Shown here: positions 31,930-40,917 of the stretch, in pieces
Numbering within the stretch: the first letter of the stretch is position 1
Layout of the letters: each line of letters opens with the position of its first letter
Assembly: GCA_035513055.1 (NCBI GenBank)
Contig: DATKCT010000062.1
Span: forward strand, 1-40,917
DNA: 40,917 nt
Source of the DNA: DATKCT01 sp035513055
GTDB lineage: Bacteria > Verrucomicrobiota > Verrucomicrobiia > Verrucomicrobiales > DEV007
Reading direction: 5' to 3'
Made by a program: the position numbers and the translations under genes
The notes under the pieces: generated by a model
The model's input: the letters and a program-made list of their open reading frames with translations, nothing else
Database searches by the model: none
What the model was told of the DNA's origin: nothing

Positions 31930-31933
31930 TCCG

Positions 31934-32844
31934 ATGAGTTTCGCCCACCCAGCCGTGTTGTTGCTCCTGGTTCTCCCGCTTGCGGGCCTGCTTTGGGGTT
32001 GGAAACGCCATGGCCTGCAAGTCGCGATGCCCTTCGATCACGCCGGCTCTCCTCGCCGGCGCTGGAACGTCTTTTGGCTGCGCGCGGCCCATTCCCTGCC
32101 GCTCCTTCTCTTGGCGGTTGCGCTCATCATTTTCGCCGGTCCGCGCCGGTGGGGCCTGCCCCAGGACAAGCGCGTGATGACGAACATCGAGTTTCTGGTC
32201 GATGTCTCGGGCTCGATGATAAGCCAATATGGCGCCGGCAACCGCTACGACGCAGCCATGGCTTCCGTGCTCGATTTCATCGATAAACGCCAGGGCGACG
32301 CCTTCGGCTTGATTGTTTTCGGCGACAGCGTTCTCGAATGGGTTCCCCTGACGTCAGACCCGAGCGCGCTGCGCTGCGCCCCCGAGTTTCTCAGCCCTGC
32401 TAGCCTTCCCCGGTGGTTCCGCGGCGGAACCAGCATCGGCGCGGCCCTCCAGCACACGCTCAAGGTCATGACCGCGCGCACCGAAGGCGACCGCATGATC
32501 GTCCTGCTCACCGACGGCTACAGTTTCGATCTCTCCAACGGCGCCGATATCGCCATCGGACAGAAACTTCGCGACGCGGGCATCGAGGTTTTTTGCATCC
32601 ATATTGGAGAATCGGCGCCGCCCGCGGAGGTATCTACCATCGCCAGCATGACCGGCGGTCAGATCTTTGCGGCAGGCGAACCGGCGGCTTTGCAGGCGGT
32701 CTTCCAGCGGATCGATGAAATGAAGAAGGCTCGCCTCGAGAAAGTGAGTGCTGAGACGCAGGATCATTTCCGCCCGTGGACCCAGGTGGCAGGCGGACTT
32801 CTGGCGGCGTGGTTGATCAGCTTGTTTGGACTTCGTTACGGGCC

Positions 32845-32851
<7 letters not shown>
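31934..32851 (+). CDS. VWA-domain membrane protein (BatA-like)
   Basis: A 305-residue protein with two N-terminal TM segments (residues 4-22 and 48-68), a von Willebrand A domain and a C-terminal TM (about 280-300). The MIDAS motif DVSGSM (D90, S92, S94) is intact, with GGTSIGAAL and LLTDGYSF completing the metal site. Architecture and neighbours match BatA of aerotolerance-type operons: the VWA domain faces the periplasm and probably works with the MoxR ATPase. It overlaps the next gene. Confidence 0.92.
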
Positions 32852-33876
<1,025 letters not shown>

Positions 33877-33952
33877 TCCCGTCTAACTGAAAATCGCCAA
33901 ACGCCAACTGCGAATCACCCATTACGAACCGCACTCCACACACCGCAAGTCC

Positions 33953-34663
33953 ATGAAACTCCTCCTCTTCTCCATCTGGCTGGCGGTCCCGCTGGCTGTC
34001 GCCGCGTATCATTTCGGGCCCGGGCAGGATCTCCTGAAAAACGATGCCGCCGCAGCCCACGTCGCCGCAGCCGTCGAAGCCGTCGCGGCAGAGGATCACG
34101 CGGCCGCCATCAAGGCTTACGACGCGGCGCTAGCAGAACTGCCCAGCGGAGCCGTGGCAGAGAGCCGTCAACTCCGGTTGGCCCGGGCGAAGGAACGTCT
34201 GCTCGGCGGTCAGTTGCCGATCGCGCATGACGAACTCGAGGCCCTGTTCGCCGAGTTGGCGAAGGACGCCGGGGCCGGTCCCGTCCTGAAGCGCGAAACA
34301 CAAACCGCCCTCGGCATGGCCAAATACTACCTGACATGGTTGATGCGGCTGGAGGGCGGAACGGAGGAACAGTGGAAGCCGGAGATTGAAGCCTCGCGGC
34401 AACACTTCCGCCATCTCGCCGAAGAGGCGCAGGGCAGTGGGCAGACCGCCATCCTCGCCGTCCAACGCGGAAATCTCGAGTCCGCAATCAAGCTCGCCCG
34501 CATGGACCTCACCGAGTTGCAGGGTTTGCCTCTTCCGAAGCAATGCCAGGGCTGCAACTCCGGACGCTGCAACTCGAAGGGAAGAGGTCCAGCAAAGCAG
34601 ACTCCGCCGCAGGATTCGCGCGCCGCGGGCAAAGGTCCGCAGCCGGATGGTTCGGGTTCGTAG
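33953..34663 (+). CDS. Helical-repeat (TPR-like) protein of the MoxR operon
   Basis: A 236-residue protein with an N-terminal signal or anchor (residues 1-18), then paired helices of TPR character (AAAVEAVAAEDHAAAIKAYD, LRLARAKERLLGGQLPIAHD). The C-terminal 40 residues are low-complexity and contain three Cys (QCQGC, RC). BatC or BatE TPR proteins hold this place in related operons. It precedes the giant gene by 31 bp. Exact family not recognised. Confidence 0.75.
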   Translation: MKLLLFSIWLAVPLAVAAYHFGPGQDLLKNDAAAAHVAAAVEAVAAEDHAAAIKAYDAALAELPSGAVAESRQLRLARAKERLLGGQLPIAHDELEALFAELAKDAGAGPVLKRETQTALGMAKYYLTWLMRLEGGTEEQWKPEIEASRQHFRHLAEEAQGSGQTAILAVQRGNLESAIKLARMDLTELQGLPLPKQCQGCNSGRCNSKGRGPAKQTPPQDSRAAGKGPQPDGSGS

Positions 34664-34694
34664 GATCACAGCCTCATTCCGCCATCCTCTTTCT

Positions 34695-37600
34695 ATGATA
34701 AAGACGATGCTTTCGGCTTCGTCGTTGTGTTCGCCGCGGACTCTCGGAGCACTTCTCTGTCTGTTGGCGCCGGCGAGCGGAACGCGGACCATCGCACAGG
34801 ACGCACAAGATCCGTTTGCGGGTGGAGCGGAGCCTCCTTCGCCCCCGGCCGCCGCGCCCACGCCTGCCCCGGCCGCTGCCGCCGCGGCCGAGCCTGACGC
34901 CACGCCGGCTCCGCCGTCATTGCTCGACGCGATCAAGAAAAGTTCCTTTTCCCGCGCGCCGCAGGTGATCCTCGATGAAACCGCGGCGTCCGTCTTGCCG
35001 TCGGCCGCGCCCCCCTCTCCGCCGGTTGAAGACGCTCCCCCCGCCGTGGACGTTCCTCCGGCCGAGGACGTTCCTCCGGCCGAGGACGCTCCTCCGGCCG
35101 ACCCGCACGCCGAGGATGTGGCTGCACTCCGGCGCATAGTGGCTTTGGGCCGGTGGGATGAAGCAGGCCGGTTCTTCGCCGAGAAGTTCCAGGACCAGCC
35201 CGGTCAGGCCAAGGAGGCCTACGGGTTCGTGCTCGACTCGCTTGCGGCCGATCCGCGCCAACAACAACAGCAACAAGCCCGCATCAGCGCCGGAAGCGGG
35301 CTGCCGGCCCAGGCTCAATTGCAGTTACAGCGACAGAGGCAGATGCAAGGCGGCGTTGATGCCAGTCAGTTTCCCGCTTTTCGCGAATCCCAGCTCATTC
35401 ATCCCTCCGACATCCTCGCGCTGGCCGATGCCTGCCCGGTCGAACTCGACCAGCCCCTACTCGACAAACTGGGAGGCCTGCTCCGCGTAGCGATCGACCG
35501 CGGAGAACGGATCGAGGCCATGCTCGACGCCCTGGATCGAGGAGCCGCGCGCTTGGGCGGAACAGACCTGCCCAAGCGGCTGCTCGCCGCACGCCTGATG
35601 CTGGCCGCGGGTCAGCCGGTCGAAGCCGGCAGATTCCTGCCCGACCTCGACGAAACTCTCGCCGCCAGGGACGCCGAGCGCCTCAATCTGCTCGCTCGTC
35701 ACTTCCTTGGTCAGCACGACAGGGAAGGTCAGCCGGTTTGGCTCGAACGCGCTTGGCAGGCGACTCAGGGAACGCTCGCCGTCCCGGATGGAGAGGCCGG
35801 ACAGAGGCAGGAAGCCCTGCGCCGCGCGATGGATCTCGCTCCGCGTGTCCAGGCCGATCTCGGGGAGAAATGGCTCATCGAGAGTTTCACGACCGAGCCG
35901 GCTCGCGGATTGGAGATTCTCGCCACCATCGGCAGCGTCATCTCCCGCGACCGTATGCACTTTCAGGCCGATGTGCGCAAAACCAATCTCGAATTGCAGC
36001 ACCGTGTCGTCAGCACGCTCCTGCGCTCCGCCCCCGAGCGCGCGGTGGAATGGCGGGAGCCATTGACGGTGCTCGCGATCAACTGGATGCAGGAAGGACG
36101 GTGGTCCCAGGAGCGCGACGTGAGCACGCAACGCGGCCCGCAAATGCAATATGACCCATACGGAAACGTCTATTTCTCGAGCTACGACTACGAGCAGCAG
36201 CAGATGATGCAGCAGCAACAGCGTGGACCAGGCGCCATCCCGGCTGGAGGCTTGCTCGACCTGCGGCCGGACGACGCATGGTTAGACCGGATCGAACCCA
36301 GCCTGCGTCCGGCCCTGCTCGCCCAGACCGCGGAACTTTTCCTCAAGGTCAACGAACCCGAGGAAGCTTTCCCATTGATCGAAGAAATCTCTGGTTCGCT
36401 CAAGGATGAAGGACGGCGGTTGGCCGATCGGTTCATCGACGTTTGGACCGAAAAGCACGACCCCAATGCTTCAAGGCGGCGCACCAACCGCTTCATGTAC
36501 ATCTACGGCTACAACCCCCAAAGCGACGGCATCCCACTCACCCGCTCGCGGCAGGACCGCAACCTGCACGAACTCGCGGGCTGGGTGAAGCGGTTGCGGG
36601 CCCTTCCCATCGACGCGCTCGACGAGGCCAGAATCGCCAATGCTTTCGTGAAGACGCACTCCCTGGCGGAGGTCTACCGGCTCGAGGCCATCGAGAAGGT
36701 TTTTGGCTCGCTCGCCGGCATGAATCCCGAAACTCTCGCCGCGCTGGTTCAGACGATGCGCACCAATTTGGGCTCGGTCTGGCGTGTGCCGAAAGTCCAG
36801 CAGGACGCAAACACCAAGCGCACGGACAAGGACATCCAAGCGGAGATTCTCCGCGGGTATGCGACCGCCCTCGAAGCCCTCGATCCCGCCCTCGAAGCCC
36901 ATCCCGAACACTGGAGCCTACGGCTCGCTCACGCCGCCGTCCTCTTCGACGAGGTCACCTATCAAAATACTCTGCTGAAAGAATCCGGCTTCACCGCCAG
37001 ACGCGATGCCGCATTCGGACATTTCCAGCAGGCCGCGGACCTCTACGCCCGCGCGCTGCCGGAGTTGCAGACCCAACACCAGACGGTTCAGGTCTATCTG
37101 CAATGGTTTTATGCGAGCCTTGGAGCTTGCGACCTCGAAGCGGTTCGATTTGAATACCCCGAAGCGCCGAAGCAGGTGGCACTTATCCGCGACGCCTTGC
37201 ATGCGATCACCGGTGAGCCGGGGAAAAAGCATCTCGCTGAATTCGCCAACGCTCTCTCCACCCGGATGAGCGCCGTCCAGCCTGAACTCAAACACCGCTA
37301 CCTGGGCGCGGGCCTCCAAATCGCCGGCGATCACGAACGGGCGCGCGAAGCAAAGGACCTCTACGATTACTACCGCGACATCGTAACGGAAGTGAAGCTC
37401 GTGACCCGCATCGACGGCAGCGACCGCATCGGCGCCGCCCCCTTCGGCCTCTTTGTGGACATCCGCCACACCGGCCAGATCGAACGTGAAGCGGGAGGAT
37501 TTCAGAAATACCTCCAAAACCAGCAGGGCGGCTATTACTACAACTTCGGACGGCCGCCGGAGAACTACCGCGACAAGTTCGAGGAAGCCGCGCGCCAGGC

Positions 37601-38558
37601 GCTCCAGGAAAGCTTCGACGTCCTTTCGTGCACCTTTCATACCGATAAAATTCTGTCGCGCGGGACCGGTGAGGACGGCTGGAGGGTCACGCCCTACGCC
37701 TATCTTCTGCTCCAAGCTAAGGGTCCACAGGTCGATGCCGTCCCTCCCCTTAAACTGAACCTCGATTTCCTCGACACCTCCGGCTTCGCCGTGCTCCCCG
37801 TCGACTCGGCCCGCGTGCCGCTCGCCGCGGCCGGCCCCGCCGATGCCCGGCCTATCACCAACGTGGAGATCAAGCAGATTCTCGACGAGCGCAAGGCTCG
37901 TGAAGGTTTGCTGGCCTTGGAAATCCGCGCGACCGCGCATGGACTGGTTCCCGAGTTAGATCAGTTGCTGACCTTGCCCTCGGGCGATTTCGAACTCGCC
38001 GCCACCGACGATCAGGGCGTGCATGTCGTGCAGCTCGACCCAGAGGCCGAGGAAAACAGTGTCATCTCCGAGCGGCTCTGGAACCTCTCCTATCGCGCGA
38101 GGCCTGGCCTCGCCACTCCTCCGAAGACTTTCACCTTCCCGAGCGCGAAGAATCCCGGACTCCAGGTCTCGCTGTTCCGCTACGCCGACGCTGATCTCGC
38201 CGCCGCCGAGCCGGAGGCGGAATTGATAGAGACCTACGCGAACCCGGGTTTCCCATGGCGCTGGCTTCTGGCGGCGCTCGCCGTCCTGGTCGCCGCAGCC
38301 AGCATTGTCGTCTGGCGGCGAAGCCAGAAACCGGCGGTGACCCAAACCGCCGCCTTCGACCTGCCCTCAGAGATCAATGCGCTTACCGTGCTCGGTTTGC
38401 TGCGCCGCATCCGCGCGCGCGCCGCTCTCTCTACGGCTCGAATCGGCGAACTTGACAAGACGATCGCGGAGTTGGAAGCGCGCTATTATGGGGCGCGAAA
38501 CCTTCCCGGGCTCGACCTCGACCAGACCGCGCGTCACTGGGTAGGCCTGGCGAGCTGA
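34695..38558 (+). CDS. Giant membrane-anchored protein at the end of the MoxR/VWA operon
   Basis: A 1,287-residue protein. It has a signal-like N-terminus (residues 1-35); a Pro/Ala/Glu-rich linker with PPAED repeats (18-bp DNA repeats at 35050-35103); a Gln-rich stretch; about 800 residues of helical repeat character; a Tyr/Gln-rich insert (QQMMQQQQRG); a beta-rich part; one TM near 1187-1207 (WRWLLAALAVLVAAASIVVW); and an 80-residue cytoplasmic tail with a coiled coil (LDKTIAELEARYYG). Most of it should be periplasmic. No catalytic domain was recognised. Position suggests a scaffold or client of the MoxR-VWA machinery. The ATG at 34695 is preceded by CCTCTTTCT; ATG 34707 is an alternative. 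Confidence 0.85.
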   Translation: MIKTMLSASSLCSPRTLGALLCLLAPASGTRTIAQDAQDPFAGGAEPPSPPAAAPTPAPAAAAAAEPDATPAPPSLLDAIKKSSFSRAPQVILDETAASVLPSAAPPSPPVEDAPPAVDVPPAEDVPPAEDAPPADPHAEDVAALRRIVALGRWDEAGRFFAEKFQDQPGQAKEAYGFVLDSLAADPRQQQQQQARISAGSGLPAQAQLQLQRQRQMQGGVDASQFPAFRESQLIHPSDILALADACPVELDQPLLDKLGGLLRVAIDRGERIEAMLDALDRGAARLGGTDLPKRLLAARLMLAAGQPVEAGRFLPDLDETLAARDAERLNLLARHFLGQHDREGQPVWLERAWQATQGTLAVPDGEAGQRQEALRRAMDLAPRVQADLGEKWLIESFTTEPARGLEILATIGSVISRDRMHFQADVRKTNLELQHRVVSTLLRSAPERAVEWREPLTVLAINWMQEGRWSQERDVSTQRGPQMQYDPYGNVYFSSYDYEQQQMMQQQQRGPGAIPAGGLLDLRPDDAWLDRIEPSLRPALLAQTAELFLKVNEPEEAFPLIEEISGSLKDEGRRLADRFIDVWTEKHDPNASRRRTNRFMYIYGYNPQSDGIPLTRSRQDRNLHELAGWVKRLRALPIDALDEARIANAFVKTHSLAEVYRLEAIEKVFGSLAGMNPETLAALVQTMRTNLGSVWRVPKVQQDANTKRTDKDIQAEILRGYATALEALDPALEAHPEHWSLRLAHAAVLFDEVTYQNTLLKESGFTARRDAAFGHFQQAADLYARALPELQTQHQTVQVYLQWFYASLGACDLEAVRFEYPEAPKQVALIRDALHAITGEPGKKHLAEFANALSTRMSAVQPELKHRYLGAGLQIAGDHERAREAKDLYDYYRDIVTEVKLVTRIDGSDRIGAAPFGLFVDIRHTGQIEREAGGFQKYLQNQQGGYYYNFGRPPENYRDKFEEAARQALQESFDVLSCTFHTDKILSRGTGEDGWRVTPYAYLLLQAKGPQVDAVPPLKLNLDFLDTSGFAVLPVDSARVPLAAAGPADARPITNVEIKQILDERKAREGLLALEIRATAHGLVPELDQLLTLPSGDFELAATDDQGVHVVQLDPEAEENSVISERLWNLSYRARPGLATPPKTFTFPSAKNPGLQVSLFRYADADLAAAEPEAELIETYANPGFPWRWLLAALAVLVAAASIVVWRRSQKPAVTQTAAFDLPSEINALTVLGLLRRIRARAALSTARIGELDKTIAELEARYYGARNLPGLDLDQTARHWVGLAS

Positions 38559-38715
38559 GCGACTCGTCGAGACCCATTGCGGCCCTCAATCTTCCTGAGC
38601 CCGGACAGGCGCCCGCAAGGGGCGGACAACTCCTGCGTGGCCTCCCAGCCTGTCTTCGGATCAGCGGCAGGAACTTTCGGCTGGCGACTCCCGCCAGAAG
38701 AAGTAAGATCACTCC

Positions 38716-38931
38716 ATGCAGGTGGATCGGTCCCATTGGGTAGTGCGGAAGTGCGCGTCCTTCGAGGAGATGGAGTTTTTTCACGTGGAGGACTGGCAGA
38801 AGCTGTCCGGCAGAGAGCGGGCGAATGCGGCATGGGACATGGTGGTCGAAGCCTGGGAGTTGAAGAAGCGAGATCCCGATGAACTCCGATTTCAAAGAAC
38901 TGTTAAGTGCGTTAAACGACCAGGGAGTTGA
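38716..38931 (+). CDS. Small antitoxin-like protein
   Basis: A 71-residue protein: VVRKCASFEEMEFFHVEDWQ, LSGRERANAAWDMVVEAWE, then ELRFQRTVKCVKRP. The order (SFEEM...W..L...ER...A..M...AW..K...LQR) resembles small proteins encoded just upstream of DUF6036/AbiEii-type nucleotidyltransferases, likely antitoxins. The following reading frame begins as such a nucleotidyltransferase but is cut off. TAAGAT lies 6 nt before the ATG, hinting at a leaderless transcript, without a good -35. Confidence 0.6.
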   Translation: MQVDRSHWVVRKCASFEEMEFFHVEDWQKLSGRERANAAWDMVVEAWELKKRDPDELRFQRTVKCVKRPGS

Positions 38932-38935
38932 ATAT
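38879..38935 (+). pseudogene. Nucleotidyltransferase (DUF6036/AbiEii-like) N-terminal remnant
   Basis: The ATG at 38879 opens MNSDFKELLSALNDQGVEY, which is the typical N-terminus of these nucleotidyltransferases just before the LIVGGYAV strand. After Tyr19 the similarity ends and the frame enters unrelated sequence antisense to the minus-strand gene. Only 19 codons remain, so this is a truncated partner of the small antitoxin-like protein, with which it overlaps. Confidence 0.6.
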
Positions 38936-40421
38936 TCACGAACCCCATCAACCGCAGGAGATCCGTTCCGGCCACTTTCGTGTAGGCATCGGTGACCGTC
39001 TCCATATTTCGGCGGCGGTCGTGGGTCTTACGGATCTCTTCGAGCCATCGTTTGATGAAGTCTTCGCCTTGGTCGCCGCAGGCGCGTTCGATCACGCGGG
39101 TGGCTAAGTAGTAGTAATGGCCCTCGTGCTTCGGTTCCGCTTGGCGCCCCGCTTCGATGGCCTCGGCGGCCGGCCAGCCGCGCAGGTCCACCTCATTGGC
39201 CACGGCACGCGCTGCCTTTTCGTCGAAGAGCGATGCGAACATGTCGTCCGCGCGTTCGGTTCCCAGGTGATTGCGACAGAAAAGGAGCGCCAGGTAATTG
39301 GCCATGCCATCGCAAAACCAACGGCGATCTTGACTGCGGATCACCTCCGAGACTAAGAGCGCTTCGAAATACTCATGAGCGATCAGAAAATCGAATGACC
39401 GTGCAAATGGACTGCGAGCGCCCATGAAATTGAAATTCTGAACATTCGCTAACGCCTCTTCAACATCTCTTCGAATGTCCGCTTCGGAGGAGCCGGGATC
39501 CGGGCGCGGAAGAAGGACCGGCATCGTGCTCTTGTCGAAACCTTCGGAGCCTCCATGAGATTCTATCGACCAGCCCAAAGAGAAGTTCGCCGTGCCGGCC
39601 TCCGCATCGTAGGTGAAATACTGGATGTGAACGCCTGATCGGAGCAGTTCCTTGAGGTCCTCTGCGAACCAGAAATCAATGCCCCAGCTCGAGAAGGCGG
39701 TCGCCGCCAGTTCACGTGTTTTGCCGCGTAGGTCATGCAGCCCATGCAGCACTGGCTCTTCGATCTCCACCGGCGGATACAGCCCCGTGTTGTCCCGGAG
39801 CCATTGGCGAATGGATTTCTCGAAATTGTCATCCATTTGCGGGCCTGCCGGCTCGATCTTCGGGACTTGTTCCTGGTGTTCGACATACCGCTTGGCCAGT
39901 CCGTCGCCCAATGACAGCACCGCTTTCTCCAATTCCTTCGGATAGGTCACCTGTTGCCCTCCGAAGTTGGAAGCAAGCCGGTTTTCAGCCACTGCTTTCG
40001 GCAGCGGATCGCTGGGGCGGCGAGGGTCGTCCGCGGCAAGCGGCTGGTCTGCTTCGGTAATCGATTCGGCGGCACGCTCAGCGGCAGGTAGCGCCCCTGC
40101 TTCGAGGCAGACCTCACGGAGGTAATTGAACGTCTGCTCCAGAAGTGTCGCGAATGATTCTCCCGCAGGATTCTCCAGCTCCAGGCAGGCTTGACGCCAA
40201 TGTCCGGCGGAGCGCTCTTCATCGGGCACGGCCATCAGCTTCTTTAGATCGACGACATCTTCCTCTCCCGCCGGGAAACGAATCGTAATGCCCTCGACAA
40301 TCTTGCTTACTCGTGCGATGTTAGAATCGCCGGTTTCAGAGGCCAGACCGGATGACCCGGCGCCGAGCAGAAAAAAGAGGCACTTGGCGAAAGAACTCTG
40401 GAATATCCGTGTCGCTTTCAT
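38892..40421 (-). CDS. Exported gluzincin-like protein with altered active site
   Basis: A 509-residue protein with a signal peptide (residues 1-28). The central part contains FLIAHEYFEALLVSEVI (H349-E353) followed 15 residues later by RRWFCDGMANYLALLF. This mirrors the HExxH...W-F-x-E-G-x-A-x-Y layout of MA-clan metallopeptidases, but the second His is Glu and the third-ligand Glu is Asp (D371), so metal binding or peptidase activity is doubtful. The last ~12 residues (QLPGRLTHLTVL) are encoded by the antisense of the nucleotidyltransferase remnant, so the native C-terminus has probably been lost. No Shine-Dalgarno precedes the ATG. Confidence 0.65.
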   Translation of the reverse strand: MKATRIFQSSFAKCLFFLLGAGSSGLASETGDSNIARVSKIVEGITIRFPAGEEDVVDLKKLMAVPDEERSAGHWRQACLELENPAGESFATLLEQTFNYLREVCLEAGALPAAERAAESITEADQPLAADDPRRPSDPLPKAVAENRLASNFGGQQVTYPKELEKAVLSLGDGLAKRYVEHQEQVPKIEPAGPQMDDNFEKSIRQWLRDNTGLYPPVEIEEPVLHGLHDLRGKTRELAATAFSSWGIDFWFAEDLKELLRSGVHIQYFTYDAEAGTANFSLGWSIESHGGSEGFDKSTMPVLLPRPDPGSSEADIRRDVEEALANVQNFNFMGARSPFARSFDFLIAHEYFEALLVSEVIRSQDRRWFCDGMANYLALLFCRNHLGTERADDMFASLFDEKAARAVANEVDLRGWPAAEAIEAGRQAEPKHEGHYYYLATRVIERACGDQGEDFIKRWLEEIRKTHDRRRNMETVTDAYTKVAGTDLLRLMGFVNIQLPGRLTHLTVL

Positions 40422-40622
40422 CCGGTTATTTTGGGGATCGCGGGAAGGGGGAGCAAGCCTAATAATTGGGTTTCCACAGCCTGGCCTTTCCACCTGCCCA
40501 AAGAAGAGGCTTGGTAGCGGCGTAATTGATTAGCGCTCCGGCGTCATTGATCAGCCTTCCATTTGCTCTTCCGTCGCTCCGTTGTTTCGCACCTACAGTG
40601 CTTGGAATCATCGGCTTGCAGG

Positions 40623-40645
40623 AACCCGGGGCAACGCCCCGGGTT
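40623..40645. terminator. Perfect 10-bp hairpin (REP or terminator)
   Basis: AACCCGGGGC and GCCCCGGGTT form a perfect stem around AAC, followed by TTCG on the plus strand. It may be a REP element or a terminator for transcription entering from either side. Confidence 0.6.
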
Positions 40646-40813
40646 TTCGTAATCCGTTTTCGAGTTTCTCGCGGACAATCCCAGCGTGGGCCGGCCGCGC
40701 AGCGACTTGGGGTTCCCCAAAGTTCGTTCCTTCCGCGACTGGACGTGGTTTCAAACTTCAATGGAAGGAGCTTGCAGAGCCTCGGGAGAAGCCGGAGGCT
40801 TCCCAGCTTGTAG

Positions 40814-40880
40814 CCGGTGGTGAAGCGCAGCGACACCACCGGTGTGAGTTGCAACTCGATCCGCACCCCGGCAGGGGTGC
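40814..40880. repeat. Cluster of three palindromes (REP-like)
   Basis: CCGGTGGTG...CACCACCGG (40814-40842, 11-nt loop), the 12-bp palindrome GAGTTGCAACTC (40846-40857) and GCACCCC-GGCA-GGGGTGC (40863-40880). They end 16 bp before the transposase ATG, the position expected for a REP recognised by its own RAYT. Confidence 0.7.
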
Positions 40881-40896
40881 CAGTAAGCGGCCGGCC

Positions 40897-40917
40897 ATGC
40901 CTTCCACCTACACATGC
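40897..40917 (+). CDS. IS200/RAYT-type transposase, first seven codons only
   Basis: The ATG at 40897 opens MPSTYTC and runs off the window. MPSTYT is the usual N-terminus of IS200-like/REP-associated transposases in Verrucomicrobiota and Planctomycetota, whose next residues form the strand YHIVFSTK. The palindrome cluster directly upstream supports the call. With only seven codons the assignment is tentative. Confidence 0.5.

Larger units (their letters stand above)
40422..40896. other. Intergenic region with REP-type palindromes upstream of a transposase
   Basis: 475 bp without a credible gene. It contains four strong inverted repeats (40623-40645, 40814-40842, 40846-40857, 40863-40880) and direct sequence typical of REP arrays beside RAYT/IS200 genes in PVC bacteria. 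The long minus-strand frame across it reads through the palindromes and is not considered coding. Confidence 0.6.

Noticed and set aside
34386..34694. Upstream extension of the giant-protein frame
   Set aside because: It overlaps the TPR-like gene in another frame and is Arg/Ser-rich; the signal-like N-terminus begins at 34695.
40459..40866. 135-codon minus-strand frame near the right edge
   Set aside because: It reads through four palindromes; such frames recur wherever these REP-type repeats occur and are not real genes.

Overview
This 40.9 kb window is chromosomal DNA of a GC-rich Gram-negative-type bacterium. The gene content best fits Verrucomicrobiota, with Planctomycetota as the alternative: a secreted sulfatase, a secreted TIM-barrel sugar isomerase-like protein, a tandem-domain secreted esterase, a large MoxR/VWA operon, MurJ, Aat, REP-associated tyrosine transposases (RAYT) and oversized PstC/PstA. 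No rRNA is present, so the lineage is an inference. Several genes lack a purine-rich Shine-Dalgarno and instead carry a C/T tract before ATG.

Layout. 1-2.1 kb: the 3' end of a LOTUS-domain gene, a 179-bp inverted-repeat element, a cyclic-nucleotide-binding protein and two related DUF4190-type membrane proteins. 2.2-4.2 kb: aat divergent from a sulfatase. 4.3-5.5 kb: a mobile-element graveyard, with a DUF4338 (DruA-like) pseudogene followed by a RAYT pseudogene cut by three copies of a GTGTCAGACAC repeat. 5.6-12.1 kb: DUF4013 membrane protein, secreted TIM barrel, secreted hypothetical, small lipoprotein, ABC1/UbiB kinase and a zinc alcohol dehydrogenase. 12.3-14.5 kb: an overlapping XRE plus membrane-protein pair, divergent from a group-2 sigma-70 factor. 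14.7-19.0 kb: a double alpha/beta-hydrolase esterase and MurJ with a large inserted domain.

19.2-26.8 kb holds a complete phosphate system on the minus strand, transcribed pstS-pstC-pstA-pstB-pstB-phoU, with a Pho-box-like 11-bp direct repeat upstream of pstS and a SLC13 anion transporter further upstream. 29.2-38.6 kb is a plus-strand MoxR AAA+/DUF58/DUF4381-like/VWA/VWA/helical-repeat operon ending in a 1,287-residue membrane-anchored protein; a heptanucleotide repeat lies between moxR and the DUF58 gene. 38.7-40.9 kb shows a decayed antitoxin-like/nucleotidyltransferase pair meeting the end of a degenerate gluzincin-like gene, then a set of palindromes leading into the first seven codons of an IS200/RAYT-type transposase.

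The least ordinary features are: (a) the 179-bp element family whose ends coincide with stop and start codons of host genes; (b) the split XRE/membrane PLD-like pair next to a sigma factor; (c) the MoxR-VWA operon with its giant terminal protein; and (d) the extracytoplasmic insertion in MurJ. No complete phage, CRISPR array or intact defence system was seen.
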